From Acholeplasma sp. OttesenSCG-928-E16 (GTDB taxonomy: Bacteria; Bacillota_I; Bacilli_A; Acholeplasmatales; Acholeplasmataceae), in NCBI GenBank assembly GCA_030266845.1, contig JAJDIT010000010.1:1-34885 (forward strand): DNA of 34,885 bases, in the 5' to 3' direction. Each line of letters starts with the position of its first letter. Within the stretch, counting starts at the first letter, position 1. Shown in pieces: positions 23,909-32,160 of this stretch. A program made the position numbers and the translations under genes. The notes under the pieces are model-generated. The model saw only the letters and a program-made list of their open reading frames with translations. It was not told where the DNA came from and did not search any database.

Positions 23909-24741
23909 AAGAAGGTAATTACCTCTTCAATTATTTTCTTAGGAGTAGAAGCCCCACTTGCGATGCTTACTACTCCTATATTTTTAAGCATTTCATCCTC
24001 TATATCATCGACTGACTGAATTAATATAGTGTTAATTCCGGCTTTTTTTGCTACTTCAACTAAACGATTAGTGTTGGAACTCATTTTATCGCCAACCACA
24101 AAGCATAAATCTACTCCATCTTGTTCCATGATAGCTGTTTGTCTTTTTGTTGATTCTAAACAAATGTCATTGTCAAAAATTAAACCAGGATAAGTATTCC
24201 TTAGCTTTTCAACGATCTCTTTGATATCTAATAGACTAAGGGTAGTCTGGTTAGCAACATATATTAACTCATTATCAGTCTTTGGAACTGGAGATTGATA
24301 TGTTGAAAGTAAAATTCTTTTATCTAGACTTAATACACCCTCTGTTTCTGGGTGTCCTTCATTGCCAATATAAATAATAGTGTAACCTTCTTTAATTTTT
24401 TCTTTTACTTTATTATGAACTTCTTTAACAAAGACGCAAGTTGTATCAATATATGGAAGACCGCTTTCTATTATGTATTTGTAGATGTTTAAATCAATTC
24501 CATGTGCTGATATTAAAAAAGTTCCTTTTTTGACTCCCAAAATATTGCCTTTAAAATTCGAGGTAATATTAATAACACCATTATCTTGGTAATATTTGGT
24601 TACAAAGGAGTTATGAATAATATGACCAACTATATAAATCGGTTTTTGGACTTTATCATCATTTAATGCTCTATTAAGTTGACTTAGGGCGCAAGTAACT
24701 CCCTGGCAATAACTTTGGTGCTTTAATTTGATTACCTTCAT
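23896..24741 (-). CDS. ispH: 4-hydroxy-3-methylbut-2-enyl diphosphate reductase
   Basis: This 281-aa enzyme is the last step of the MEP pathway, giving IPP and DMAPP with a [4Fe-4S] cluster. The three cluster Cys are visible: Cys12 (YCQGV), Cys102 (DTTCVFV) and Cys194 (DICLESTKRQ). Substrate residues His40 (VGHIIHN), His80 (SAHG), His130 and Glu132 (GNEGHPETEG), and Thr167 (VANQTTLS) are present. DKMSSNTNRLVEVA and SIASGASTP match the C-terminal domain. Length is normal. GAGG precedes the start. Together with dxs it shows that isoprenoids come from the MEP route. Confidence 0.93.
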   Translation of the reverse strand: MKVIKLKHQSYCQGVTCALSQLNRALNDDKVQKPIYIVGHIIHNSFVTKYYQDNGVINITSNFKGNILGVKKGTFLISAHGIDLNIYKYIIESGLPYIDTTCVFVKEVHNKVKEKIKEGYTIIYIGNEGHPETEGVLSLDKRILLSTYQSPVPKTDNELIYVANQTTLSLLDIKEIVEKLRNTYPGLIFDNDICLESTKRQTAIMEQDGVDLCFVVGDKMSSNTNRLVEVAKKAGINTILIQSVDDIEDEMLKNIGVVSIASGASTPKKIIEEVITFLENY

Positions 24742-24758
24742 AGTTTTCCTCTTAATAT

Positions 24759-24787
24759 ATTATACAAAAAAATGATATAATATACAA
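24759..24787 (-). promoter_or_regulatory. Promoter of ispH
   Basis: On the minus strand TTGTAT (24787-24782) and TATAAT (24764-24759) are 17 bp apart. The start near 24752 gives a leader of only about 10 nt, which begins with the GAGG site. Confidence 0.6.
24773..24781 (+). promoter_or_regulatory. Extended -10 promoter of the DEAD-box helicase gene
   Basis: TGA-TATAAT at 24773-24781. A weak TTAATA at 24752-24757 could be the -35. The predicted start (about 24788) leaves a roughly 10-nt leader containing AAAGGA. The box lies between the -10 and -35 of the opposing ispH promoter. Confidence 0.55.
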
Positions 24788-24798
24788 AGGATGTGAGT

Positions 24799-26049
24799 AT
24801 GGACTATATAAATGAAAAACTAACAAAACTTAAATATAAGGAAATAACCCCAATTCAAAAGGAATTCTTTTTGAAACTCAAGGATAAGCAAAATATTGTG
24901 GGTATTTCAAAGACCGGAACAGGTAAAACTCATGCCTATCTTTTACCGATATTAGCAAAAATCCAAAAAGACAAAGATGAGCTTCAATTCATGATAGTTG
25001 TTCCTACTAACGAGCTAGTATTTCAAGTAACCAAGATGATTCAAGAGGTTGATGGTGATTTTAATGTTGCTAGTTATTTTGGCGGAATTGATAAACAAAA
25101 AGAGATTAATAAACTATCAAAAAGACAACCTCAAATTTTAGTATCTATACCAAATAAGATATTAGAATTTTCTGTTTATAATAATGCTCTTAAAATTCAC
25201 ACAGCAAGATTTGTTTGTTTTGATGAAGCAGATATGATGTTTGATGAGTCATTTATGAGAGAAGTCGATTTATTTATCGATCGGATATCAAAAGCTACGT
25301 TTATTATGATGAGTGCAACGATCAAACCTAATATGGAACCTTTTATTAAAAAATATTTCGGTAATTATCTATTAATAGATAAAAGCGAGGAAACTAAACT
25401 GAATATTAACTATCATTTGATTAAGCTAAGAAGCAGAACAAAAATTGAAGGTTTAGATGTTTTATTAGAAGAAATTAACCCTTATTTATGTTTGATATTT
25501 GTCAGTAAAAAGGAAGATCAAAAACCGATTTTTGAACACTTATTAGAAAAAAAATACCAAGTTCTAAATTATTCTTCAAACACTCCAATAAAGGTTAGAA
25601 AAAGACTGATAGATGATATTGTTATGGGCAAATATCAATATGTTGTTGTTTCTGATTTAGTGGCAAGAGGCGTAGACTTTAAGGCAAGCGATATTATTCA
25701 CTTTGATCTACCGAGCAATATGGAATTCTTTTATCATCGGAGTGGCCGTACTGGTAGAATGAACCAAAGTGGTAATGTATACGTTTTAGAAAAAGAAACT
25801 GATAACCGCAAAATAGATTCAATCAAAAAAAGTGGGATTAAATTTATAGAATACGTAATTGATGGTTCTTCATTAAAGAAGATGGAACGTAAAAAAAAGA
25901 ATAATAGCGAAATTATTGAAGCGATCCAAAGAGTTAAGAAGCCAACTAAGATAGCACCGAATTATAAAAAGAAAAATAAAAAAAGAATAGAAAAAATAAA
26001 AAAAGAGTTAAGGAGAGATGAATATGCTAAAAATAGGAAGTCACGTTAG
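24799..26049 (+). CDS. DEAD-box RNA helicase
   Basis: This 416-aa ATP-dependent helicase has the ATG at 24799 chosen (AAAGGA 7 nt before) over the in-frame GTG at 24793. Motifs run in order: Q motif EITPIQKEFF, motif I SKTGTGKTH, motif Ia VVPTNELVFQV, motif II DEADMMFD, motif III MSATI, motif V DLVARGVDFKASDIIHFDLP and motif VI HRSGRTGRM. The last 60 residues are a strongly basic Lys/Arg tail. Members of this size class act in cold adaptation and ribosome assembly (CshB-like), which is inferred. The end overlaps nfo by 26 nt. Confidence 0.92.
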   Translation: MDYINEKLTKLKYKEITPIQKEFFLKLKDKQNIVGISKTGTGKTHAYLLPILAKIQKDKDELQFMIVVPTNELVFQVTKMIQEVDGDFNVASYFGGIDKQKEINKLSKRQPQILVSIPNKILEFSVYNNALKIHTARFVCFDEADMMFDESFMREVDLFIDRISKATFIMMSATIKPNMEPFIKKYFGNYLLIDKSEETKLNINYHLIKLRSRTKIEGLDVLLEEINPYLCLIFVSKKEDQKPIFEHLLEKKYQVLNYSSNTPIKVRKRLIDDIVMGKYQYVVVSDLVARGVDFKASDIIHFDLPSNMEFFYHRSGRTGRMNQSGNVYVLEKETDNRKIDSIKKSGIKFIEYVIDGSSLKKMERKKKNNSEIIEAIQRVKKPTKIAPNYKKKNKKRIEKIKKELRRDEYAKNRKSR

Positions 26050-26911
26050 CTTATCGGCCCCTAATATGTATTTAGGATCAGTGATGGAGGCATTATCATA
26101 TGGAGCTAATTGCTTGATGGTGTATACGGGAGCTCCTCAAAATACCATTAGAAGGCCATTATCCGAAATGAAAATTAATGAAGCTATCGACCTTATGAAT
26201 AAAAATGGTATCACAAAAAACGACATCGTGGTTCATGCTCCATACATTATCAATCTTGCAAATCCGGATGAAGAAAAAAGATCATTTGCAGTGGATTTTT
26301 TAACCAAAGAAATAAAAAGAAGTTTCAAGATGAATGCTAAACAGATCGTCCTACACCCCGGAAGCGCAGTGGGTAAGGATTTGGATATGGCAATCAAATG
26401 GATTGCCGATGGACTTAACAAAGTGATAAAAAACACAGAGGATTTAGATGTTTTGATTGCTTTGGAAACTATGGCTGGAAAAGGAAATGAAGTGGGAAGG
26501 TCTTTTGAAGAATTAAAAAGAATTATTGATTTAGTTCAAAATAAGTCGCGAATTTCAATTTGTTTTGACACTTGTCATACTAGTGATGCAGGATATGATA
26601 TTAAGGATAATTTTGACACAGTTATCAGTGAATTTGATAAAATAATCGGAAAAGAAAAAATTTCGGTATTTCATATAAATGATTCAAAGAACTTACCAGG
26701 AGCAAAAAAAGACCGTCATGCCAATTTTGGATTTGGTGAGATTGGATTTCAGTCTTTGCTAGATGTAATATATCATAAGGATTTTGTTAATATTCCAAAA
26801 ATATTAGAAACTCCTTATGTGTCTGATAAGCCTCCATATAGGTACGAAATAAAGATGATTCTTGAAAAAAAATTCAATAAAAACTTGATTTCTGATATTT
26901 TAGAAGGGTAG
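26024..26911 (+). CDS. nfo: Endonuclease IV (AP endonuclease)
   Basis: This 295-aa TIM-barrel nuclease cleaves abasic sites with three Zn ions. I chose the ATG at 26024 (AGGAG 8 nt upstream; the ATG at 26018 is too close). Metal-ligand segments are visible: VHAPYIINLANP, VLHPGSAVG, ALETMAGKGNEVG, CFDTCHTSDAGYD, VFHINDSKN..GAKKDRHANFGFGEIG and ILETPY. It overlaps the helicase gene by 26 nt and is followed by a long hairpin. Confidence 0.94.
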   Translation: MLKIGSHVSLSAPNMYLGSVMEALSYGANCLMVYTGAPQNTIRRPLSEMKINEAIDLMNKNGITKNDIVVHAPYIINLANPDEEKRSFAVDFLTKEIKRSFKMNAKQIVLHPGSAVGKDLDMAIKWIADGLNKVIKNTEDLDVLIALETMAGKGNEVGRSFEELKRIIDLVQNKSRISICFDTCHTSDAGYDIKDNFDTVISEFDKIIGKEKISVFHINDSKNLPGAKKDRHANFGFGEIGFQSLLDVIYHKDFVNIPKILETPYVSDKPPYRYEIKMILEKKFNKNLISDILEG

Positions 26912-26913
26912 AA

Positions 26914-26950
26914 AATAATAAATAGGATGGCTGCCATCCTATTTATTATT
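26914..26950. terminator. Long bidirectional terminator between nfo and glgC
   Basis: A perfect 17-bp stem (26914-26930 with 26934-26950) closes on a 3-nt CTG loop. The minus-strand side is followed by a T-run; it contains the glgC stop codon. It separates two convergent genes only 27 nt apart. Confidence 0.85.
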
Positions 26951-28174
26951 TGTTGTTGTTCCACTTTTTATTTTTTCTTTATTTTCAAACTTACTTTCAG
27001 CCAAAATCCTACAATTTCTTTCGATTATAAGGTCACTAGGCAATATTGTTCCTCTTTCGATTACATTTATTCCGCTAAAGAGCATATCTGGTTTTTCAAT
27101 GTTCGGTGTAAGGTCATCGCCAACACCGATTTTTGTGTTATGACCAATAATACATTTTTTGTCAATGATAGATCTATCAATTTCAACACCCTCACTGATA
27201 ATTACATCATTCATAATGACGGAGTTAGAAACAACTGAGTTTTTACCAATATATACACCTGGACTCAAAACGGAATTTATAACAGTACCTTCAACAACGC
27301 AACCGTTTGAAAGAAGGCTATTTTCAATTTTAGCATTTTTTCCGACTTTAACAGGAGGCTGATCCTCACTTTTAGTGTAAATTCGCCAATTTGGATCGTG
27401 CATGTCAAGTTCCAAATTACCCATCGCTAAATCAAGATTTGTCTCTAAATAAGAATCATAGGTGCCTACATCTTGCCAATAACCGTTAAAGGTATGGGCG
27501 AATACCTTAGTTTTGGCATTTTCAACTAAAGCTGGAATGATATGTTTACCAAAATCCAAATCACTAATCGTATTGTTTTTTAAAGCATCTCTAAGTATGT
27601 CAAAGTTAAATAGATAGATTCCCATTGATGCCAATGTCGAATTAGCAGTTTTTGGTTTTTCTTTAAAGGCAGTAATCTCATTGAAACTATTGGTTTCTAA
27701 GATTCCAAATCTAGAAATTTCACTAATATCTACATCCTTGCAGGCAACTGTAACAGATGCATTGTTTTGTTTATGTTCTAAAAGCATTTTTTGGTAATCC
27801 ATCTTATAAATATGATCACCCGATAATATTAATACATATTTTGGATTTCTTCTTTCAATAAACTCGATATTTTTTAAAACAGCATCAGCTGTTCCAGAAT
27901 ACCAAAAACTGTGTGGTTGTAAAAGAGTAATAGAAGTATCTCGTCGATCAAAGTCCCAAGGCTTTCCACTACCAATGTGTTCATTTAAACTTAAAGGTTG
28001 ATATTGAGTTAAGATTGCGACATTGTGAATTTTGGAATGATCTAGATTACTTAAACAAAAATCAATGATTCTAAATTTCCCTGCAAAGGGCATCGCAGGT
28101 TTGCTGCGTCTATTTGATAGGAGATCAAGTCTAGATCCCTTACCACCAGCAAGAATTAATGCTAAAACTTCCAT
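26939..28174 (-). CDS. glgC: Glucose-1-phosphate adenylyltransferase
   Basis: This 411-aa enzyme makes ADP-glucose for glycogen. The nucleotidyltransferase domain has AGGKGSRL (9-16), KPAMPFAGKFRIIDFCLSN, SFWYSGTADAV and the metal-binding Asp120 (SGDHIYKMDY), so it is a catalytic GlgC, not the inactive GlgD type. RFGILET.....FKEKP and YWQDVGTYDSY follow. From about residue 285 the left-handed beta-helix hexapeptide repeats appear (NAKIENSLLSNGCVVEG...). It starts 2 nt after the glgA stop with AGAGAGG inside the end of glgA, so the two form an operon. Confidence 0.93.
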   Translation of the reverse strand: MEVLALILAGGKGSRLDLLSNRRSKPAMPFAGKFRIIDFCLSNLDHSKIHNVAILTQYQPLSLNEHIGSGKPWDFDRRDTSITLLQPHSFWYSGTADAVLKNIEFIERRNPKYVLILSGDHIYKMDYQKMLLEHKQNNASVTVACKDVDISEISRFGILETNSFNEITAFKEKPKTANSTLASMGIYLFNFDILRDALKNNTISDLDFGKHIIPALVENAKTKVFAHTFNGYWQDVGTYDSYLETNLDLAMGNLELDMHDPNWRIYTKSEDQPPVKVGKNAKIENSLLSNGCVVEGTVINSVLSPGVYIGKNSVVSNSVIMNDVIISEGVEIDRSIIDKKCIIGHNTKIGVGDDLTPNIEKPDMLFSGINVIERGTILPSDLIIERNCRILAESKFENKEKIKSGTTTNNK

Positions 28175-28176
28175 AG

Positions 28177-29610
28177 TTAGTAACCTCTCTTTATTATTGA
28201 ATATAGTTCTTGGTAATCAAGTGCCATATTATCGGTTGAAAAATCTTGAATCATCGAATTATAAACTAGTTCATCAAAGTCATTTTTATTATGATGATAA
28301 AGGTCAATGCCGCGGAATATTGCATCTTTAAAATCATATGCTTCATAATGGGTAAAGCTAAAGCCGGTCCCCGATACCGTGTATTCATTATAAGGGAGTA
28401 CGGTATCTAACAATCCGCCCGTTTCTCTAACAATCGGCAACGTCCCATACCTCATAGCGATTAATTGTCCTAAACCACACGGTTCAAATTCGCTTGGCAT
28501 AAGAAATAAATCACTAGCAGCATAAGTCTTTCTTGCCAGCTCATTATTAAATCCAATCCATACTTTTACCCGCTCTTTATAATTTAAGTGCAATTCATTG
28601 AAGAAATTCTCATATTGAGGATTTCCACTACCTATTAAGATAAAGTTTGCATCAGAGTTTCTAATAACATCGGTAAGAACATTTATCATCAAATCGATTC
28701 CTTTTTGGTGAGCAAGGCGACCAATAAAAGATATAAGGGGTTTATCAAGTGAAGAACTTGGGAAGTCCAACTCATCTAAGAGGGCTTTCTTATTTTTTCT
28801 TTTCCCTTCTAAAAAAGAATTAGCATCATAATTAGCTATTATGATCGGATCAAAAGCAGGATTATATATATCATAATCGATACCATTAACAATACCATAG
28901 GTTTGGTTTGCCCTGCTCCTTATGCTGCCATCTAATCCAAACCCATATTTTTGGGTCATTATTTCATCCTTATATGTTTTAGAAACAGTATTAATCGCTG
29001 AAGCTCTCATGATTCCAGTTTTTAAGAAGTTGATTCTATCAAAATGTACATATGTATAATCGTCTTGGTATGGCATCAATAAATTAGCATCCATCGGGAA
29101 TGAACCTTGGTACTCTAAGTTGTGGATAGTAAGCAAAGTCTTAATTTTGAAATATTCTTTTCCTTTTTTACGGTATAGTTCATCCAAAAAATATGGTACT
29201 AAGGCGGTTTGCCAATCGTTTACATGAATTATATCTGGATAAAAATCAAAGGCAGGAAGTCCTTCCAAAATGGCATAATTAAAAAAAGAAAAACGCTCCG
29301 CTTCATCATAATAATCATATAGATTGTCACGTTTAAAATAATCGTCACACTGAACAAAATAATAGATTACGCCATCTTCTTTATATTCAAAATAAGAGGC
29401 AGTTTTAATTTTATCGATGATGATCAAATCTCGTGTTGCAACTAATTTTAATTTTTTGTAATGTAGCTTCACTGAGTTATAGAGTGGTGTGATTACTCTT
29501 ATGTCATGCCCCAACTTTGAAAGTGCCTTTGGCAAAGCTCCAGCAACATCAGCTAGCCCACCTGTTTTTGAAAATGGACTTACCTCTGAACTGCAGAAGA
29601 GTATTTTCAT
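28177..29610 (-). CDS. glgA: Glycogen synthase (GT5)
   Basis: This 477-aa enzyme transfers glucose from ADP-glucose to the growing glucan. It has the GT5 N-terminal signature EVSPFSKTGGLADVAGALPKAL with the ADP-glucose-binding KTGGL at 15-19; HVNDWQTALVPYF and LLTIHNLEYQG; GIVNGIDYDIYNP; SFIGRLAHQKGIDL; and FLMPSEFEPCGLGQLIAMRYGTLPIVRETGGL with the catalytic Glu region. Length is typical. It is the first gene of the minus-strand glgA-glgC pair; branching enzyme and phosphorylase are not in the window. AAAGGAGA precedes the start. Confidence 0.94.
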   Translation of the reverse strand: MKILFCSSEVSPFSKTGGLADVAGALPKALSKLGHDIRVITPLYNSVKLHYKKLKLVATRDLIIIDKIKTASYFEYKEDGVIYYFVQCDDYFKRDNLYDYYDEAERFSFFNYAILEGLPAFDFYPDIIHVNDWQTALVPYFLDELYRKKGKEYFKIKTLLTIHNLEYQGSFPMDANLLMPYQDDYTYVHFDRINFLKTGIMRASAINTVSKTYKDEIMTQKYGFGLDGSIRSRANQTYGIVNGIDYDIYNPAFDPIIIANYDANSFLEGKRKNKKALLDELDFPSSSLDKPLISFIGRLAHQKGIDLMINVLTDVIRNSDANFILIGSGNPQYENFFNELHLNYKERVKVWIGFNNELARKTYAASDLFLMPSEFEPCGLGQLIAMRYGTLPIVRETGGLLDTVLPYNEYTVSGTGFSFTHYEAYDFKDAIFRGIDLYHHNKNDFDELVYNSMIQDFSTDNMALDYQELYSIIKRGY

Positions 29611-29660
29611 ATTATCTCCTTTCTAAAGTGCAAATTGAAGTTATTTTAATTCTTAAATAT

Positions 29661-29689
29661 AGTATACTAAAAATTGCGTTTTTAAACAA
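29661..29689 (-). promoter_or_regulatory. Promoter of glgA-glgC
   Basis: On the minus strand TTGTTT (29689-29684) and TATACT (29666-29661) are spaced by 17 bp, giving a start near 29654 and a leader of about 44 nt. Confidence 0.55.
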
Positions 29690-29778
29690 GTGAAGTTCAG
29701 TTTAGATTCTTTTTTTTCATTTATTTATTTTCAAGATAAAAGGATGCTATATATTTTTAATTTTAAATTAAAATATGT

Positions 29779-29807
29779 TTGCGTATTTCAATACGGTATG
29801 CTATAAT
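29779..29807 (+). promoter_or_regulatory. Promoter of the thioredoxin-like membrane protein gene
   Basis: TTGCGT (29779-29784) and TATAAT (29802-29807) are separated by 17 bp. GGAGG at 29818-29822 lies 6 nt before the ATG. The rest of the 218-nt gap back to glgA holds only AT-rich sequence and the opposing glgA promoter. Confidence 0.65.
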
Positions 29808-29828
29808 TTTTAAGGACGGAGGAATATA

Positions 29829-30449
29829 ATGGCAAAATCGAGTAAAAGAAATAAATATAAGAAAACTCATGTTAAAATACATCCAATTAGTTTTATAGTC
29901 GGAGGACTATTGCTGGCAGCCGTAATTATATCAATTGTGCTAGCGATTCCATCAGCAGCTCAGAAGTTAGCTGATGAATATTCAAATGCAGCAACAACTT
30001 TAGGCGTGACACAACAACAAGCTTTAGATGACACAAATAAATTAAAGAAGGTTTCAATTGGAACAGCAATTAAAAATGCAAAAAAAGGTGGAGCTACAGT
30101 CGTGTATATTGGAGGGACTTTTGATTCAGCATCCGTTCAATGGATAGGTGCGATTGACGATGAGTTTAAAAAAGACCTAAGTACCACAGATGAAGAAAGA
30201 GTTTTAGCGGACTATGCTAAGAATATCTACTATGTAGAAGCAGCAGATTCTGATAAAATAACCGAGTATATCGATAAAATAGCTGAGGAGTTTGGATTGA
30301 ACATTCCGGATTCTAGACGCTCTTTACCGCTTGTCCTCACATTTATTGATGGAAAGCTATTTGGGAACATTAATACTCAAAAGGGCAATAATATTAGGTA
30401 TCAAGCGAAGGAATTATTTACAAATCTTCTTAATGAAATTTTAAAATAA
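29829..30449 (+). CDS. Membrane-anchored protein, possible thioredoxin-like domain without cysteines
   Basis: This 206-aa protein starts with a very basic N terminus (KSSKRNKYKKTHVK), then one hydrophobic helix at about 23-44, so the bulk is extracytoplasmic. The C-terminal part (about 75-205) resembles a thioredoxin fold: strand GGATVVYIGGTFDSASVQWI at the place where a CxxC would stand, then helices, and SLPLVLTFIDGKLFG at the cis-Pro strand. No cysteine is present in the whole protein, so it cannot be an oxidoreductase. This reading is pattern-based and uncertain; an uncharacterised anchored protein is the safe description. It has its own promoter and ends in a terminator just before argS. 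Confidence 0.6.
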   Translation: MAKSSKRNKYKKTHVKIHPISFIVGGLLLAAVIISIVLAIPSAAQKLADEYSNAATTLGVTQQQALDDTNKLKKVSIGTAIKNAKKGGATVVYIGGTFDSASVQWIGAIDDEFKKDLSTTDEERVLADYAKNIYYVEAADSDKITEYIDKIAEEFGLNIPDSRRSLPLVLTFIDGKLFGNINTQKGNNIRYQAKELFTNLLNEILK

Positions 30450-30470
30450 AAGCACTCAGTGCTTTTTTTT
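30448..30470 (+). terminator. Intrinsic terminator immediately upstream of argS
   Basis: AAAAGCAC (30448-30455), loop TCA, GTGCTTTT (30459-30466) and eight T in total. The stem includes the stop codon region of the preceding gene. Only 16 nt separate it from the argS ATG, which leaves no room for a promoter in between. Confidence 0.85.
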
Positions 30471-30486
30471 GAAAGGAAAATATAAT

Positions 30487-32157
30487 ATGTTAAATTCTCT
30501 AAAAGATGACATTAAGCTAATAATAAAGGATAAACTTGGCATCGGAAATGTGATAGTTGAAGAACCAAAAAAAGGTGATTCAGACCTATCGATTCCACTT
30601 TTTTCATTATCCAAGGAGATGAATAAGCCTTTAAATGATATTTATTCATTATTAAAAGATGTGATTCTTGAAAATATAAAAATAGTAGAAAGAATTGAGT
30701 TTTTGTCTGGTTTTTTGAATATTTATCTTGATAGGGTCGTTTTTTCACGTTTGGTTTTAGATGAAATTCGTAATAAGGGATTGGATTATGCCACAAAGCA
30801 AAATAATAATAAAACTGTGGTAATTGATTACTCTTCACCGAATATCGCAAAATCTTTTTCGGTTGGTCATTTACGATCAACTATGATAGGCAATTCAATA
30901 AAACGAATTTATGAGAAAGAGGGTTATGATGTCGTTGGTATCAATCACTTAGGAGATTGGGGCACTCAATTTGGTAAAATGATTGTGGCTTATCAAAGAT
31001 GGGGTGACATTGAGACAATTAAAAAAGATCCGACGGTTGAACTACAAAAGCTTTATGTCAAATTTCATGAGGAGGCTTTGATTGACCCATCGCTTGAAGA
31101 TGAAGCTCGTATGGCTTTTAAAAAATTAGAGAACAATGATGAAGTTGAAAGAAAGCTTTGGGAATGGATAAGAGAGGTATCAATTGCTGACCTAGATATC
31201 ATGTATGAAAGGCTTGGCGTTGTTTTTGAATCCAATGTAGGCGAAGCGTTTTTTAATGATAAGATGGATGCCGTTATTGATGAATTGGATAGTAAAGGAC
31301 TTTTAAAGATAGATCAAGGAGCAACGATAGTTGAACTCATCGGCATGCCACCTGCCTTAATTAAAAAAAGTGATGGAACATCTCTTTATTTCACTAGGGA
31401 TTTAGCGGCTTTATTATATCGTTATCAAACATATCATTTTAGCAAGATTATCTACGTTGTCGGAAATGAACAAAAGCTTCATTTTGAACAACTTAAAGCA
31501 GTTACTAAATTGATGGGATATGATTTTGATATAGAGCACGTGAATTTTGGATTAGTTCTATCAAATGGGAAAAAGATGTCAACAAGAACGGGAAATAATG
31601 CTAAATTATCAAATGTAATTGATCAAGCAGTGACGCTAGCATATGAAGCGATAGTTGAAAAAAATCCAAATCTAGAGAATAAAAAGGAAGTCGCAGAAGC
31701 AGTTGGGATAGGGGCTATAATTTTCAATGATTTAAAAAACGAAAGACACTTAGATTACGATTTTAATATTGAAAACATGTTAAGGTTTGAGGGGCAAACT
31801 GGCCCATATTTGCAATATAGTGCCGTTCGTATTAATTCAATACTAGAGTCTGAAGAGGTGGATATTAACAATTTGGATGATTCTTGCTTTAAATTGGATC
31901 ATTATTTTGAGATTGTTAAGATATTGAGTCAATTATCAAGTGTTATAGATCGAGCAATGAACACAAATAGTCCGTCTGTGATTGCTAGATACTTGTTGTT
32001 GCTTTCACAAGCATTTAATCATTTTTATGGTAAAGAAAAGATTATTGTTGAGGACATTAAAATTAAGAACACTAATCTTTTATTAATATCATGTGTTAGA
32101 ACTGTCATTAGAAGTGGATTATCTTTATTAGGAATAAAACCACTAAATAAAATGTAA
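30487..32157 (+). CDS. argS: Arginyl-tRNA synthetase
   Basis: This 556-aa class I synthetase charges tRNA-Arg. The ATG at 30487 is preferred over the in-frame TTG at 30469, because AAAGGA (30472-30477) lies between them. An N-terminal Add-1 domain (about 1-100) is followed by DYSSPNIAKSFSVGHLRST with the HIGH-type motif VGHL, GDWGTQFGKMI, and the KMSK-type motif GKKMSTRTGN. FEGQTGPYLQYSAVRI leads into the C-terminal all-helical anticodon domain, ending in GKEKI...LISCVRTVIRSGLSLLGI. No T-box leader is present. Confidence 0.95.
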   Translation: MLNSLKDDIKLIIKDKLGIGNVIVEEPKKGDSDLSIPLFSLSKEMNKPLNDIYSLLKDVILENIKIVERIEFLSGFLNIYLDRVVFSRLVLDEIRNKGLDYATKQNNNKTVVIDYSSPNIAKSFSVGHLRSTMIGNSIKRIYEKEGYDVVGINHLGDWGTQFGKMIVAYQRWGDIETIKKDPTVELQKLYVKFHEEALIDPSLEDEARMAFKKLENNDEVERKLWEWIREVSIADLDIMYERLGVVFESNVGEAFFNDKMDAVIDELDSKGLLKIDQGATIVELIGMPPALIKKSDGTSLYFTRDLAALLYRYQTYHFSKIIYVVGNEQKLHFEQLKAVTKLMGYDFDIEHVNFGLVLSNGKKMSTRTGNNAKLSNVIDQAVTLAYEAIVEKNPNLENKKEVAEAVGIGAIIFNDLKNERHLDYDFNIENMLRFEGQTGPYLQYSAVRINSILESEEVDINNLDDSCFKLDHYFEIVKILSQLSSVIDRAMNTNSPSVIARYLLLLSQAFNHFYGKEKIIVEDIKIKNTNLLLISCVRTVIRSGLSLLGIKPLNKM

Positions 32158-32160
32158 AAT

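Noticed and set aside
26927-27238. Plus-strand ORF of 103 aa opposite the glgC end
   Set aside because: It is a shadow of the well-supported glgC coding sequence on the minus strand and begins within the terminator.
30469-30486. TTG at 30469 for argS, and TATAAT at 30481-30486 as a -10
   Set aside because: The TTG is in the terminator T-run and before the ribosome site. A -10 at 30481 would start transcription inside the argS coding region.
30450-30487. T-box leader for argS
   Set aside because: The gap is far too short and lacks a T-box sequence; only a simple terminator is present.
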